Positions 33,040 to 42,278 of a stretch of 64,000 nt of DNA are shown here, piece after piece. This stretch comes from Pseudomonas sp. SDI. GTDB lineage: Bacteria > Pseudomonadota > Gammaproteobacteria > Pseudomonadales > Pseudomonadaceae. The DNA lies in assembly GCF_003105155.1 (NCBI RefSeq), contig NZ_QETK01000029.1, positions 1 through 64,000 on the forward strand. Reading direction: 5' to 3'. The number at the start of each line of letters is the position of its first letter. The first letter of the stretch is position 1. The notes below the pieces were generated by a model. It did no database searches. It was given only the letters and a program-made list of their open reading frames with translations, and was not told the origin of the DNA. Position numbers and translations under genes: made by a program.

Positions 33040-34097
33040 GCCTCGTCCTCCCACAGCAACTGCGCCTGCACGCCCTCGGCGCCCATGTTCGCCTGCACCA
33101 GCGCCAACTGCGGGCGGCCCTGGCGCAAGCGTTCCAGGTCAGCCAGGTCCTCGGCCAGCAGTTCCAGCCGCCAGCCACCGCTGGCCTGCAGCTCGACCCG
33201 CTCCAGACGCAGGTTTCCGGTCGCGACAATCGCCTCGCTGATCACCGCCAGGCGCTGCAGACGGGTGTCCGGTGCAGCCTGCTGCTGCAGGCTAGCAAGC
33301 TGCGCGAACAGATCGTCATGGCGCCGCACGCCCGGATAGAGCGCCTCGAAGCGCTTGTCGTTGAGCACCTGCAGGGCACCGAGACGGGCGTTGACGCCGG
33401 CCGTGCGCAGTTCGTTGAAGCCACAGGCCAGGGCCAGCAACAGCAACGCGGTCAACACCGGGGCCTGCCAGGCCAATACCTTGCGCCGTCGGCGCAGTGC
33501 CCCCTGCAGCAGGTCGATGGCACCTGTGCGGCGCGTCGGCAGCGGTGCCTCGGGCAGCCACTGCAACGCCGCCAGCGAGGGTTTGAGCAACTCGGCGTCA
33601 GCCGCACTCAAGGCCAATCGCGGCGCCTGCCCGCCCCCCAACAGCCAGCGCCCGGCCTGCCATACCGCACAGGGTGCTTCAGCGGCCAGCAGGTCGGCAT
33701 CGGCATGCACCGCCAGCGCCGACAGGCCATGCCCGGCAAGCAGCGTCAGCACGGCGGCGAAACGCTCGCGGTCAACGCTCAGGACCGCCCGACGCCGGTC
33801 ATCCAGCGCCGCGCCGAAGGCCAGGTGCAGCGTCTCCAGCGGCTGCGCCAACTGCTCTTCCAGGGCAAACCCGAGCGCCTGCCGCGACGGCCAGCGGCCG
33901 AGCGCCGGGCACAGGTCCCAGCCGAGCATTTCCTGCGGCAGCACCAACACCATGGGCACGGCGCCGAGCGCCTGAGCCGCCTCATGCAGTGGTGCGGCAA
34001 GCGGCGTCTGGCTGTCGCTGCGCCAGCGCCAGGTCGGCCAGTCGCTGCCGGGCGCCGCCAGGCCATCGGGGAGCAGGTAAAGCCAGTGTTCGCTCAT
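33036..34097 (-). CDS. gspL: Type II secretion protein GspL
   Basis: A 353-residue bitopic protein. The cytoplasmic actin-like domain (residues 1-~205) anchors the ATPase GspE. One membrane helix lies at about residues 211-228, followed by a periplasmic domain. The sequence is weakly conserved, but length, topology and position between gspK and gspM are diagnostic. It overlaps both neighbours by four bases. Confidence 0.85.
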   Translation of the reverse strand: MSEHWLYLLPDGLAAPGSDWPTWRWRSDSQTPLAAPLHEAAQALGAVPMVLVLPQEMLGWDLCPALGRWPSRQALGFALEEQLAQPLETLHLAFGAALDDRRRAVLSVDRERFAAVLTLLAGHGLSALAVHADADLLAAEAPCAVWQAGRWLLGGGQAPRLALSAADAELLKPSLAALQWLPEAPLPTRRTGAIDLLQGALRRRRKVLAWQAPVLTALLLLALACGFNELRTAGVNARLGALQVLNDKRFEALYPGVRRHDDLFAQLASLQQQAAPDTRLQRLAVISEAIVATGNLRLERVELQASGGWRLELLAEDLADLERLRQGRPQLALVQANMGAEGVQAQLLWEDEA

Positions 34098-34933
34098 AAC
34101 AGGTGATGTTCCTCAAACGGTGACAAGGTGCGCCGGACGACTCGCAGCGTCGGCGAACCCTCCTCGCGCTGCACCTCGCTGTACAGATAGAGCCGCTGCT
34201 CGCCCAACTGCACCTCGATGGTCAGGCGAAACCAGTTGCTGGCAACCGCCAGCCCCTGGCCGCTGAGCAGCAATTGCTGCGCCTGGGCTTGCGCGGTGAA
34301 GGCCTGCACGCTGGGGAAGCCGTGCTCCGGACGTTGCTGTAACAATTGCCGGGCGGCGGCTTCGTCGATGCCTTCAAGCATCGCCAGCAACGGCGCGCCG
34401 ACGGTGTTGACGTTCAGCCCCTGCGTTACCGGCAGCAATGCAACCCTCGGCTGCAAACGCTTGAGCAGCGCCCGGTCGACCCCGGGCAAGACCCGCAACT
34501 GGTCCAGGCTGAGCAGACGCAGGCCCTGCCATTGCTCGGGCGCCAGGGCATCGATGGCCAGCGCCTTACGCAGGTTCTGCCAGCGCCGCAGGGTCGGCTG
34601 GTCGAGTTGTCCCTGGCGCGCGAGGGTGCGCAGGTTGAAGCGCCCGGCCAGGTCTTCGATAGCGATCCGCACCCGCGCCGGGGCAAGCTCAAGTAGCTGC
34701 GGCTGGGCCCAGGCCTGGCCCGCATGGGTCAGCGTTTCGCGGCGGCGCAGCCGGCCCAGTGCATGGCGCTCGGCAGCCTCGGCCAGTTGCCGCAACTGCA
34801 TGGCCCGCAGCTGCTGGCCAAGGCTGTCCAGCGCCAGTTGGTGGCTGCGCAGCAGCGCCGAGACACTCACCAGGACCAGCGCCAGCACCAGCAACACGGT
34901 AATCAGGGCCATGCCCCGCTGCCGCCTAGGCAT
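34094..34933 (-). CDS. gspK: Type II secretion minor pseudopilin GspK
   Basis: A 279-residue tip pseudopilin. The prepilin start MPRRQRG|MALITVLLVLALVLVSVSA has the cleavage glycine, and methionine at mature position 1. A large globular domain with the SAM-like repeats of GspK follows (LLSLDQLRVLPGVDRALLKR; GLNVNTVGAPLLAMLEGIDE). With GspI and GspJ it caps the pseudopilus. Confidence 0.9.
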   Translation of the reverse strand: MPRRQRGMALITVLLVLALVLVSVSALLRSHQLALDSLGQQLRAMQLRQLAEAAERHALGRLRRRETLTHAGQAWAQPQLLELAPARVRIAIEDLAGRFNLRTLARQGQLDQPTLRRWQNLRKALAIDALAPEQWQGLRLLSLDQLRVLPGVDRALLKRLQPRVALLPVTQGLNVNTVGAPLLAMLEGIDEAAARQLLQQRPEHGFPSVQAFTAQAQAQQLLLSGQGLAVASNWFRLTIEVQLGEQRLYLYSEVQREEGSPTLRVVRRTLSPFEEHHLL

Positions 34934-35495
34934 CCTCGGGTGCCTCGACCAGGGCGATCACCCGCCGCAGCTCGCTGAAGTCGCCTACCGACAGCAGCAG
35001 CTCCAGCGCTTGTGCGGTCTCGCCAGGGGCTTTGGGCTGCCGCGCCTGCCAACCCTGCGCACCAAGGTGGAAGCGCCAGCGCAGTTGCCGCACGTTGTGC
35101 AACACCGCCTGTGGCCGCCCCTCATGGCGCTCCAGGACGCGGCTGTAGCGCCACAGCGTACCGTCCTCCAGCCAGTACTCAACCTGGCGCAACGCGCTGC
35201 GCGGCGCATCGGCCAGGTTGCGCTCGGCGGCCCGCAACCATTGCAGGCGCGCGCCGTCGTGAGTGAACAGCGCGCCACTGCTGCCCGGTACGAACAGACC
35301 ATGACGCACATCCCGCTCGATCAGCGCCACGGCGCGCTGCACGCTGCGCAACTGGCCAGCATGGGCGCTGCTGGCCGCCTGTGCACGTAACAACAGATCG
35401 AACAGGCGCCAGCTGGCCAGCGCCAGCAGGGCGAACAACGCCAGGGCCAGCAACAGCTCAAGCAAGGTGAAACCCTGCTGCCCGCGCCTACTCAT
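34926..35495 (-). CDS. gspJ: Type II secretion minor pseudopilin GspJ
   Basis: A 189-residue prepilin with cleavage motif RGQQG|FTLLELLLALALFALLA and glutamate at mature position 5. The C-terminal domain has the GspJ pattern (AVALIERDVRHGLF, VEYWLEDGTLWRYSRVLE). It overlaps gspI and gspK by eight bases each. It is part of the pseudopilus tip. Confidence 0.92.
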   Translation of the reverse strand: MSRRGQQGFTLLELLLALALFALLALASWRLFDLLLRAQAASSAHAGQLRSVQRAVALIERDVRHGLFVPGSSGALFTHDGARLQWLRAAERNLADAPRSALRQVEYWLEDGTLWRYSRVLERHEGRPQAVLHNVRQLRWRFHLGAQGWQARQPKAPGETAQALELLLSVGDFSELRRVIALVEAPEDA

Positions 35496-35847
35496 CCAGC
35501 GGCCCCTGGCGCCAACTCAGCGTGCGGTGCAGGGCCTGCTGCTGACGCAGTAAACCGACACTGACTTCGATTGCTTCCAGGCCCTCGCCCGCCGGCCCCA
35601 GGCTTGTTTCGCGGATCCACCAGTCACGGCCGTCCATGCGGACTTGAGCGGCGGGCAGTCCGGCGACCAGCGCCCGTTCGCTGAGGTAGTTGTCGGCGAC
35701 CCAGGCCGCAACCAGACGATCGCGCAACTGGCCCTGACGACCGAGCACATGGCCGCTGGCCGAGGCGACGGTGGCCGCCAGCAGGGCGAACACGGCCAGG
35801 GCGATCAGCACTTCGAGCAGGGTGAAGCCCTGTTGCCTAGTCCTCAC
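35488..35847 (-). CDS. gspI: Type II secretion minor pseudopilin GspI
   Basis: A 119-residue prepilin, MRTRQQG|FTLLEVLIALAVFALLAA, with Glu at mature position 5. GTG at 35847 is chosen because it lies inside the end of gspH, as is normal for this operon, and puts the cleavage site near the N-terminus; the longer frame to 35901 adds an unusual leader. The C-terminal ADNYLSERALV and RDWWIRET segments fit GspI. Confidence 0.88.
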   Translation of the reverse strand: MRTRQQGFTLLEVLIALAVFALLAATVASASGHVLGRQGQLRDRLVAAWVADNYLSERALVAGLPAAQVRMDGRDWWIRETSLGPAGEGLEAIEVSVGLLRQQQALHRTLSWRQGPLDE

Positions 35848-36298
35848 TGCGCGGATCGTCCAAACCGTTGCCGACGACCTGCGCAAGGGGCTTGCCGTCA
35901 CGGTTCAGGCGCAACCTGAACTCGCTGATCTCGTCGCTGCTCGACAGCAGCACCTGCGGCTCGCGACAGCGCGCCGGCAACTGCACGCCCTGCCCCTGCA
36001 CAGACAGCTGCAGCACGCTGGCAGCGAGCAGCGCAGCGCCCTGCGGCTGCCAGCTGGCTCCGCCCCAACGCATCAACTGAACGGCGGCCGGGGAGACGCA
36101 GAGGCCATACTCACGGCCTTCACTGAGCGCCAGCTGGCGCCCGTGCTGAAGCAGTTCGAGCATCCCGGCCGCCTCCTGACGCGCTTCCCGCGCCGGGTCG
36201 CGGGTGCCCACCAAGCCGGTCATGGACACCGCCAGCGCCATCAGCGCGAGCACGATCAACAGTTCGAGCAAGGTGAACCCCGCGCAAGCCCGACGCAT
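35837..36298 (-). CDS. gspH: Type II secretion minor pseudopilin GspH
   Basis: A 153-residue prepilin: MRRACAG|FTLLELLIVLALMALAVS with Glu at mature position 5. The beta-rich GspH domain follows (LALSEGREYGLCVSPAAVQL). It begins two bases after the gspG stop and runs into gspI. It links the GspG shaft to the tip complex. Confidence 0.9.
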   Translation of the reverse strand: MRRACAGFTLLELLIVLALMALAVSMTGLVGTRDPAREARQEAAGMLELLQHGRQLALSEGREYGLCVSPAAVQLMRWGGASWQPQGAALLAASVLQLSVQGQGVQLPARCREPQVLLSSSDEISEFRLRLNRDGKPLAQVVGNGLDDPRSED

Positions 36299-36300
36299 GC

Positions 36301-36750
36301 TCAGAGCGCCCAGTTGCCGAGGTCGGCAGCCACCCCGTCGCCACCGGGCTGGGCATCGGCGCCCAACGACCCGAGGTCGAAGCCCTGCGTACTCTTCACC
36401 CCAGGGCTACGGTACTGATAGCGCGTGCCCCAAGGGTCGCTCGGCACGGCTTTGAGATAACCCTGGGCGCTCCAGTTGCGCGGCAGCGGTGCCACCTGCG
36501 GCCGACGCACCAGCGCTTCAAGGCCCTGGGCCGTGCTCGGGTAACGGCCATTGTCGAGGCGGTAGATTTCCAGCGCGGTGGCAATCGACTGGATGTCGGT
36601 CCGCGCTGCAGTGACCTTGGCCTGGTCGGGGCGGCCCATGAGGTTGGGCAGCACCAGGGCACCCAGGACCCCCAGAATGACCACCACGATCATGATCTCG
36701 ATCAGGGTAAAGCCGCCCTGGCGGCGTTTGCGGGATCGGCAGGCAGGCAT
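36301..36750 (-). CDS. gspG: Type II secretion major pseudopilin GspG
   Basis: A 149-residue major pseudopilin: QGG|FTLIEIMIVVVILGVLGALV, then the conserved ALEIYRLDNGRYPSTAQGLE and YLKAVPSDPWGTRYQY blocks with the calcium-loop aspartates near the C-terminus. It forms the shaft that pushes substrate through GspD. It requires a prepilin peptidase, which is not encoded in this operon. Confidence 0.96.
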   Translation of the reverse strand: MPACRSRKRRQGGFTLIEIMIVVVILGVLGALVLPNLMGRPDQAKVTAARTDIQSIATALEIYRLDNGRYPSTAQGLEALVRRPQVAPLPRNWSAQGYLKAVPSDPWGTRYQYRSPGVKSTQGFDLGSLGADAQPGGDGVAADLGNWAL

Positions 36751-36752
36751 GT

Positions 36753-37964
36753 TCAGTTCACCAATTGGTTGAGGTTGAGGATCGGCATGAGAATGGCCAG
36801 GACGATGAACAGCACCACGGCGCCCATCAGCACCAGCATCAACGGCTCGAACAGGCTGACGGCCAGGGCGATCCGCGCGGCGAGGAGTTTTTCCTGCAGT
36901 TCGGCGGCGCGCCCGAGCATCCGTTCCAGTTCGCCGGCGCGCTCGGCGCTGGCAATCATGTGCAACATCAGCGGCGGCAAGGTGGCGCTGCGTTCCAGGC
37001 TGCGGGCCAGGCTGTCGCCTTCGCTGAGCGCCTGCACGGCGCCTTCCAGGCGTGCGCGCAGCGCCAGGTTGACGACCACTGCGGCGGCAATGCGCAGGGC
37101 GTCCACCAGCGGCACGCCGCTACTGAGCAAAATGGCCAGGGTCCGAATGGCCCGTGCCGCTTCGCTACCGCGCAGTACCGCGCCAACGACCGGCAGGCGC
37201 AATTGCACGGCGTGCCAGCGCAGGCGCCGCGCCGGCTCGCGCAACAGCAGTGTCAGCACCAGCAGGCTTGAGCCAACGGCCGCCAGGCACAGCAACCCGT
37301 AACGGCGGACCGCCTCGCTCAGGGCCATCAGCACCTGGGTCATGGCGGGCAGCGCCTGGTGGTTCTGCACGAACACCTGCACGACATCCGGCACCACATA
37401 GCCGAGCAGGAAGGCAACGATTGCCATGGACGCCAGCATCAGGATCAACGGGTAGACCATCGCCAGGCGGATCCGCTGACGTGCCAGCTGCTGGTTTTCG
37501 CTGTGCTCGGCGAGGTTCTCGAAGGCCAGGCCAAGGTGACCGGAGCGCTCCGCAGCGGCCACCGTCGCGCAATACAGCGGCGGGAACGCCCGCGGAAAGT
37601 GCCCCAGTGCCTTGGCCAGGGTGTGCCCCTCGGCGATCCGCTGGGCGACGTCGAGCATCAGTTGCCGCACCGGCCGCGCCTCGCTTTGCGCGGCCACTGC
37701 GTGCAGCGCCTCGGCCAGCGGCATGCAGGCCTGTAGCAGGGTCGCCAGTTGCCGGGTCAGCAAGACCCGTTGACTGACACTCAGCGACGCCGGGGTTATC
37801 CACCCGCCAGGGTTCAGTGCAAACGCCGGGCGCAGCGCCAGCACCTGCAAGCCGCGGGCGCGCAACAGTTGCCGGGCATGCCGGGCATCGCGGGCCGTCT
37901 GAACACCGCGGCTGCGTTTGCCCTCAGCCGTTTGTGCACGGTAATGAAAACGCGGCAGGCTCAT
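36753..37964 (-). CDS. gspF: Type II secretion platform protein GspF
   Basis: A 403-residue inner-membrane protein. It has two repeated cytoplasmic T2SSF domains (about residues 65-190 and 270-390) and three membrane helices (VYPLILMLASMAIVAFLLGY, LLVLTLLL region, LMLVLMGAVVLFIVLAILMP). It overlaps gspE and sits at the centre of the assembly platform. Confidence 0.95.
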   Translation of the reverse strand: MSLPRFHYRAQTAEGKRSRGVQTARDARHARQLLRARGLQVLALRPAFALNPGGWITPASLSVSQRVLLTRQLATLLQACMPLAEALHAVAAQSEARPVRQLMLDVAQRIAEGHTLAKALGHFPRAFPPLYCATVAAAERSGHLGLAFENLAEHSENQQLARQRIRLAMVYPLILMLASMAIVAFLLGYVVPDVVQVFVQNHQALPAMTQVLMALSEAVRRYGLLCLAAVGSSLLVLTLLLREPARRLRWHAVQLRLPVVGAVLRGSEAARAIRTLAILLSSGVPLVDALRIAAAVVVNLALRARLEGAVQALSEGDSLARSLERSATLPPLMLHMIASAERAGELERMLGRAAELQEKLLAARIALAVSLFEPLMLVLMGAVVLFIVLAILMPILNLNQLVN

Positions 37965-39418
37965 TCGGCCACCGTCACACGCAGCAGCTCTTCAACGCTG
38001 GTGCGGCCCTGCCGCAGCACCTCCAGGCCGTTATGAAACAGGCTGCTGGAATGCTCGCGAGCCAGGCCCAGCAGCTCGGTCGGGGCCGCCTGGGCATGGA
38101 TGGCCTGGGCCAGCGCCGCCGTCACCGGGAGCATCTCGTAGATCGCCTGCCGGCCGTTATAACCCTGCCGGCAGTGCGCGCAACCACGCGCCGCGAAGAC
38201 CCGCGCCGGCGCCGCCGGGCCCAGGCGCCCGGCCAGCGCCGATGACACCTCGACCTCGACCCGGCAATGCGGGCAAAGCACCCGCACCAAACGCTGCGCC
38301 AGCACCCCGGCCAGCGAGGCGGCGAGCAGACTGCGGTCGACCCCCATGTCAACCAGCCGCGCCACCGCCCCCAGCGCACTGTTGGTGTGCAGCGTCGACA
38401 GCACCAGGTGCCCGGTCAGCGAGGCCTGCACGGCAATCTGCGCGGTTTCGCGGTCGCGGATCTCGCCGACCATGACCACATCCGGGTCCTGCCGCAGGAT
38501 GGCCCGCAGCCCGCGGGCGAAGGTCATCTCGACCTTGGGGTTGACCTGGGTCTGGCCAATGCCCGGCAGGTGGTACTCGATCGGGTCCTCGACGGTGAGG
38601 ATGTTTCGCGAGCTGTCATTGAGCAGGGACAGCGCGGTATACAACGTGGTGGTCTTGCCCGAACCGGTCGGCCCGGTAACCAGGAAGATGCCGTGGGGTT
38701 TGTGCAGCACCTGCTCGAATGGTGCCTGCACGCCTGCCGGCATGCCCAGCGCCGTCAGGTCCAGGCGCACCGCCTGGCGGTCGAGCAGGCGCATCACCAC
38801 CCGTTCGCCATGGGCCGAAGGCAGCGTCGAAACCCGCACGTCGACCTCGTGGCCAGCCAGCCGCACGCTCAGCCGGCCATCCTGCGGCACGCGCTTTTCG
38901 GCAATATCCAGCTGCGCCATGACCTTGATCCGCGACACCAGCAACATTGCCAGTTCGCGGCGCGGTCGCAGCACTTCGCGCAGTACCCCGTCGATGCGCA
39001 GGCGTACGCAAAGGTCCTGCTCAAAGGTTTCCAGATGAATGTCCGACGCCCGCGCATGCACCGCCTCGCTGAGCAGCGCATTGAGCAGGCGGATGATCGG
39101 CGCGTCGTCCTGCTGGTCGAGCAGGTCGCAGGTTTGCGGCAGTTCCTCGGCCAGACGCGACAGATCGAGTTGCTCGTCCAGGCCCTGCACCACCGCCCCG
39201 GCCTGCTCCTGCCCAGCGCTGTAGCAGGCGGCCAGGCGCGCGGCAAAAGCGGCCTCGTCGACCTGCTGCAAGGGCCAGCGCGCACCGACCACCCGGCGGG
39301 CTTCGGCCAGCGCCGCGAGGCTGGCCGAGGCTCGCATCAGCAGTGCCGGCGGCACGGCCTGCAGGTCGAGCAGCAGCCCATGACGGCGGGCGAAGGCGAA
39401 CGGCAGCAGCTCGCTCAT
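37961..39418 (-). CDS. gspE: Type II secretion ATPase GspE
   Basis: A 485-residue cytoplasmic motor ATPase: N-terminal N1E-like region, Walker A GPTGSGKT (residues 249-256), Walker B/Asp-box region RAILRQDPDVVMVGEIRDRE, and the His box LSTLHTNSA. A four-cysteine zinc module (CPHC...CAHC) is present at about residues 408-440. It powers pseudopilus assembly through GspL and GspF. The start overlaps the gspD stop (ATGA). Confidence 0.96.
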   Translation of the reverse strand: MSELLPFAFARRHGLLLDLQAVPPALLMRASASLAALAEARRVVGARWPLQQVDEAAFAARLAACYSAGQEQAGAVVQGLDEQLDLSRLAEELPQTCDLLDQQDDAPIIRLLNALLSEAVHARASDIHLETFEQDLCVRLRIDGVLREVLRPRRELAMLLVSRIKVMAQLDIAEKRVPQDGRLSVRLAGHEVDVRVSTLPSAHGERVVMRLLDRQAVRLDLTALGMPAGVQAPFEQVLHKPHGIFLVTGPTGSGKTTTLYTALSLLNDSSRNILTVEDPIEYHLPGIGQTQVNPKVEMTFARGLRAILRQDPDVVMVGEIRDRETAQIAVQASLTGHLVLSTLHTNSALGAVARLVDMGVDRSLLAASLAGVLAQRLVRVLCPHCRVEVEVSSALAGRLGPAAPARVFAARGCAHCRQGYNGRQAIYEMLPVTAALAQAIHAQAAPTELLGLAREHSSSLFHNGLEVLRQGRTSVEELLRVTVAE

Positions 39419-41250
39419 CGCGCTGGTTCGCTGGCCGACGGCACGAACAGGCTAGCCGGATCGCTGTCGATCCAGCCCTCGGGGCTGCCCCGGCGAATCG
39501 CGTCGAATGCCTGACGGCTTTGCTGTCCCAGCGCCTCGGCGCTACGCAGCACGGTCGGGCGCAGGAACACCATCAGGTTGGTCTTGACCTTGGTGTCGCT
39601 GCGCCAACGGAACAGCCCGCCGACCCAGGGCAGACGGCCGAGCAGCGGTACCGCGCTTTCTTCGCTGCGCACGCTGTCCTTGATCAGCCCGCCGAGCACG
39701 ATGATCTGCCCGTCGTCGGCAAGGATGGTGCTCTTGAGCGAACGCTTGTTGGTGATGATGTCCTCGCTTTCGAGGCCGGGAATGATCTCCGAACTCTCCT
39801 GCTGCACCTCCAGACGCAGGTTGCTGCCTTCATTGATATGCGGCTTGATCTTCAGGCTGATACCGATGTCTCTGCGTTCGACGGTGGTAAACGGATTGTC
39901 CGCACCACCCCCCGAGGTGGTGTAGGAGCCGGTACGGAACGGTACGTTCTGCCCGACCAGGATCTCCGCCTCCTGGTTGTCCAGGGTCAGCAGGCTGGGG
40001 GTCGACAGCAGGTTGTTGCGCGTATTGTTGGCCAGCGCCGAAACCAGCGCGACAAAGCGGTCGGAACCCAGCGCCACGGCGGCACCGTTCCCGCCCCGAC
40101 CGGCGGCGCCGGCGAGGAATTCGGGCAGCGCCAGGTCGGTGCCCGGGAAGTTGATCACCCCGAGCACGTCGCCACGGTTGATTCCCCACTGCACGCCGAG
40201 GGCTTCGTTGATGTCACCACTGACCTCGACGATCGCCGCCTGGATCAGCACCTGCGCCCGTGGCTTGTCGAGCTGCCCGACGATCTGTTCCATTGCCCGC
40301 AGGCGTTCCGGCTGGGCGACCAGCACAAGCGCGTTCTGACTCTCGTCGGCTTCGACCTTCGGCTTGCTGTCGCCGCCGGCCTTGCGGCTGTCGCCGGCCT
40401 GGTCGGGCTCATCGAGGCGCTTGCCGACCTCGCCCATGACCTTGGCCAGGTGCCCGGCATCGGCATGGTTCAGGCGCATCACCCGCCAGTTGCGCGCACT
40501 CGGCGCGGTCGGCGTATCGAACGAGCGCACCAGGCGCTCCAGGCGCGCGCGGACCTTGGCCGGGCCGAGGATCAGCACGCGGTTACCGGCCGGGTCGGCA
40601 AGCACCTTGTGCCCGGCATCCGCACGCCCGATGGCCGCCTCGACCAGCGGCACCAGTGCCTCGGCCTGGGCGTGGCGCAGGCTGACCAGGCTGTGATTGT
40701 GCTGCTCGCCGGCATCGAGCTGGTCGATCAGCTCGGCCAGGCGTCCGAGGTTGGCCACCGAGTCGGTGATCACCAGGGCATTGGCCGAGGCCGAGGGGCC
40801 GATGTAGCCATTGGCCGACACCAGTGGGCGCAGCAGCGCGGCGAGGTCGGCCGCGACACTGCTGCCTAGCTCGAACACCTGGGTGTCAAAGGCATCGGGG
40901 AGGTCGTAGACCTGCCGGTTGGCCCAGGTCTTGGCCTCATTGGCCGGCACCACGAGCAGGCGCTCACCGTCGTTCACCGCAGCGAAACCCTGTGCGTTAA
41001 GCACCGAGTAGAACAACCGGCGCACGCCCTCGCGGTCCAGTTGCTCGGCCGACAGCACGCTGATCTTGCCCTTCACACGCGGGTCGAGAATGATCGTTTG
41101 TTCAAGTATCTGCCCGACCTCACGAACCACTTCGCGCACATCGGCATCGTTCAGGGCCAGTTGCCAGCGCTGTTCTTCGGCCATCGCCGCAGTGATCGCA
41201 AGGCAGCACAGCGCGAGCGCCAGGCGCAGCCGGTTGGGAATACGGTTCAT
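39415..41250 (-). CDS. gspD: Type II secretion outer-membrane secretin GspD
   Basis: A 611-residue secretin. A signal peptide (MNRIPNRLRLALALCCLAIT...) is followed by the N0 domain (WQLALNDADVREVVREVGQI), N1-N3 repeats (SLRHAQAEALVPLVEAAIGR; VMRLNHADAGHLAKVMGEVG) and the C-terminal barrel with VPFRTGSYTT and VPLLGRLPWVGGLF. It ends shortly after the barrel with a short S-domain-like tail; no pilotin gene is adjacent. Confidence 0.95.
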   Translation of the reverse strand: MNRIPNRLRLALALCCLAITAAMAEEQRWQLALNDADVREVVREVGQILEQTIILDPRVKGKISVLSAEQLDREGVRRLFYSVLNAQGFAAVNDGERLLVVPANEAKTWANRQVYDLPDAFDTQVFELGSSVAADLAALLRPLVSANGYIGPSASANALVITDSVANLGRLAELIDQLDAGEQHNHSLVSLRHAQAEALVPLVEAAIGRADAGHKVLADPAGNRVLILGPAKVRARLERLVRSFDTPTAPSARNWRVMRLNHADAGHLAKVMGEVGKRLDEPDQAGDSRKAGGDSKPKVEADESQNALVLVAQPERLRAMEQIVGQLDKPRAQVLIQAAIVEVSGDINEALGVQWGINRGDVLGVINFPGTDLALPEFLAGAAGRGGNGAAVALGSDRFVALVSALANNTRNNLLSTPSLLTLDNQEAEILVGQNVPFRTGSYTTSGGGADNPFTTVERRDIGISLKIKPHINEGSNLRLEVQQESSEIIPGLESEDIITNKRSLKSTILADDGQIIVLGGLIKDSVRSEESAVPLLGRLPWVGGLFRWRSDTKVKTNLMVFLRPTVLRSAEALGQQSRQAFDAIRRGSPEGWIDSDPASLFVPSASEPAR

Positions 41251-41693
41251 GAGCGGTTTCCACGGGTAGGGATCAACAGGGACGGGGTAATGGCCAGCGA
41301 GACGCGCTGTTCGTGACCGCGCTGCCAGAGCAGCGCCTGCCGTGCCTCGATACGGCGCACGACGCTGCCATCCGGCAAACGCTCGCCAACCCGGTAGAAA
41401 CGCGCCTTGCCGGTGGCACCGATCAGCACGCGGGAGTCGCCCTCGCTGCCGAGGATCACCGCTTGCAGCGTCAACTGTTCGGCCGTGGCCAAGGCGCCGA
41501 CGCTGGCCGAGGCGGCGAAGGCCAGCGCAATGGTGCCGGCATCGAAGGGCCGCGCCGGGGTCGCCACGGCGCTAGCTGGCAGCACCGGTTGCCGCTGATC
41601 GAGCTGGCGACGGTGGTCGAACTCGTCCCAGCCCATCCAGGCAGTGGCACACAGCACGACGCCGAGCCACGGCAACAGGCGCCGTGCGTTCAC
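41247..41693 (-). CDS. gspC: Short GspC-like type II secretion protein
   Basis: A 148-residue protein: one N-terminal membrane helix (LLPWLGVVLCATAWMGW), a Pro/Ala linker, and an HR-like beta domain (LTLQAVILGSEGDSRVLIGA, ARFYRVGERLPDGSVVRRIE). It lies directly before gspD, where GspC belongs. Canonical GspC is roughly twice as long and has a C-terminal PDZ or coiled-coil domain for substrate choice; that part is absent here. It overlaps both neighbours. Confidence 0.75.
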   Translation of the reverse strand: MNARRLLPWLGVVLCATAWMGWDEFDHRRQLDQRQPVLPASAVATPARPFDAGTIALAFAASASVGALATAEQLTLQAVILGSEGDSRVLIGATGKARFYRVGERLPDGSVVRRIEARQALLWQRGHEQRVSLAITPSLLIPTRGNRS

Positions 41694-42202
41694 CGGAACA
41701 CCGACATGCGTTTGAGCACTGGGCGGCCGGCCAGGGTATGCAGCAGCACGGCCCCGGCATGCAGCGCGACCAGCAAGGACAACACCACGCAGGCGCCGAT
41801 ATGCAAGCTACCCAGCCCGGCGCTTAACGGGCCGATGTCGAGCGGGGCCGGGAACTGCACCCAGCCAAAGACGTCGATCGGCTGCCTCATCATCAGCACA
41901 CCGGTCAGCAGTACCAGCGCAGTGACGCCATACAGCAGAGCGTGGACGAGCTCGGCGAGCAGCGCCTGAGTGGCGTTGCCGGTGGCCAGTTTGTTCACCG
42001 GCCGGATCAGCCGCAGGACGCAGCGCAGCACAAAAAAGGGAATGAATACGGTTGTCAGGGCAACGTTGAAACGGGCCAGTTGTTCGTTGCGACCCAATAC
42101 GTCCAGCCCCAGCAGGAAGCCACTGGCCAGCGTCCAGATGATGACCACCGCAGATAGCCAGTGCAGCACGATCTGGGCGGCACTGTAAGCCCGGGTATTC
42201 AT
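41690..42202 (-). CDS. Cytochrome b561-family protein
   Basis: A 170-residue inner-membrane protein with four predicted helices carrying histidines for b-heme ligation (IVLHWLSAVVIIWTLASGF, LVHALLYGVTALVLLTGVLM, LHIGACVVLSLLVALHAGAV). Such proteins pass electrons from quinol to the periplasm. It overlaps gspC by four bases and follows the LPMO gene. An electron-supply role for the LPMO is therefore plausible but unproven. Confidence 0.85.
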   Translation of the reverse strand: MNTRAYSAAQIVLHWLSAVVIIWTLASGFLLGLDVLGRNEQLARFNVALTTVFIPFFVLRCVLRLIRPVNKLATGNATQALLAELVHALLYGVTALVLLTGVLMMRQPIDVFGWVQFPAPLDIGPLSAGLGSLHIGACVVLSLLVALHAGAVLLHTLAGRPVLKRMSVFR

Positions 42203-42278
42203 GGGGGTGTCTCTTCAGAAAGTCAGGGAGAAACCAGCCCACGGGGGGGGCTGGTTTGTAAGCGTTGTCGCGACGCTG

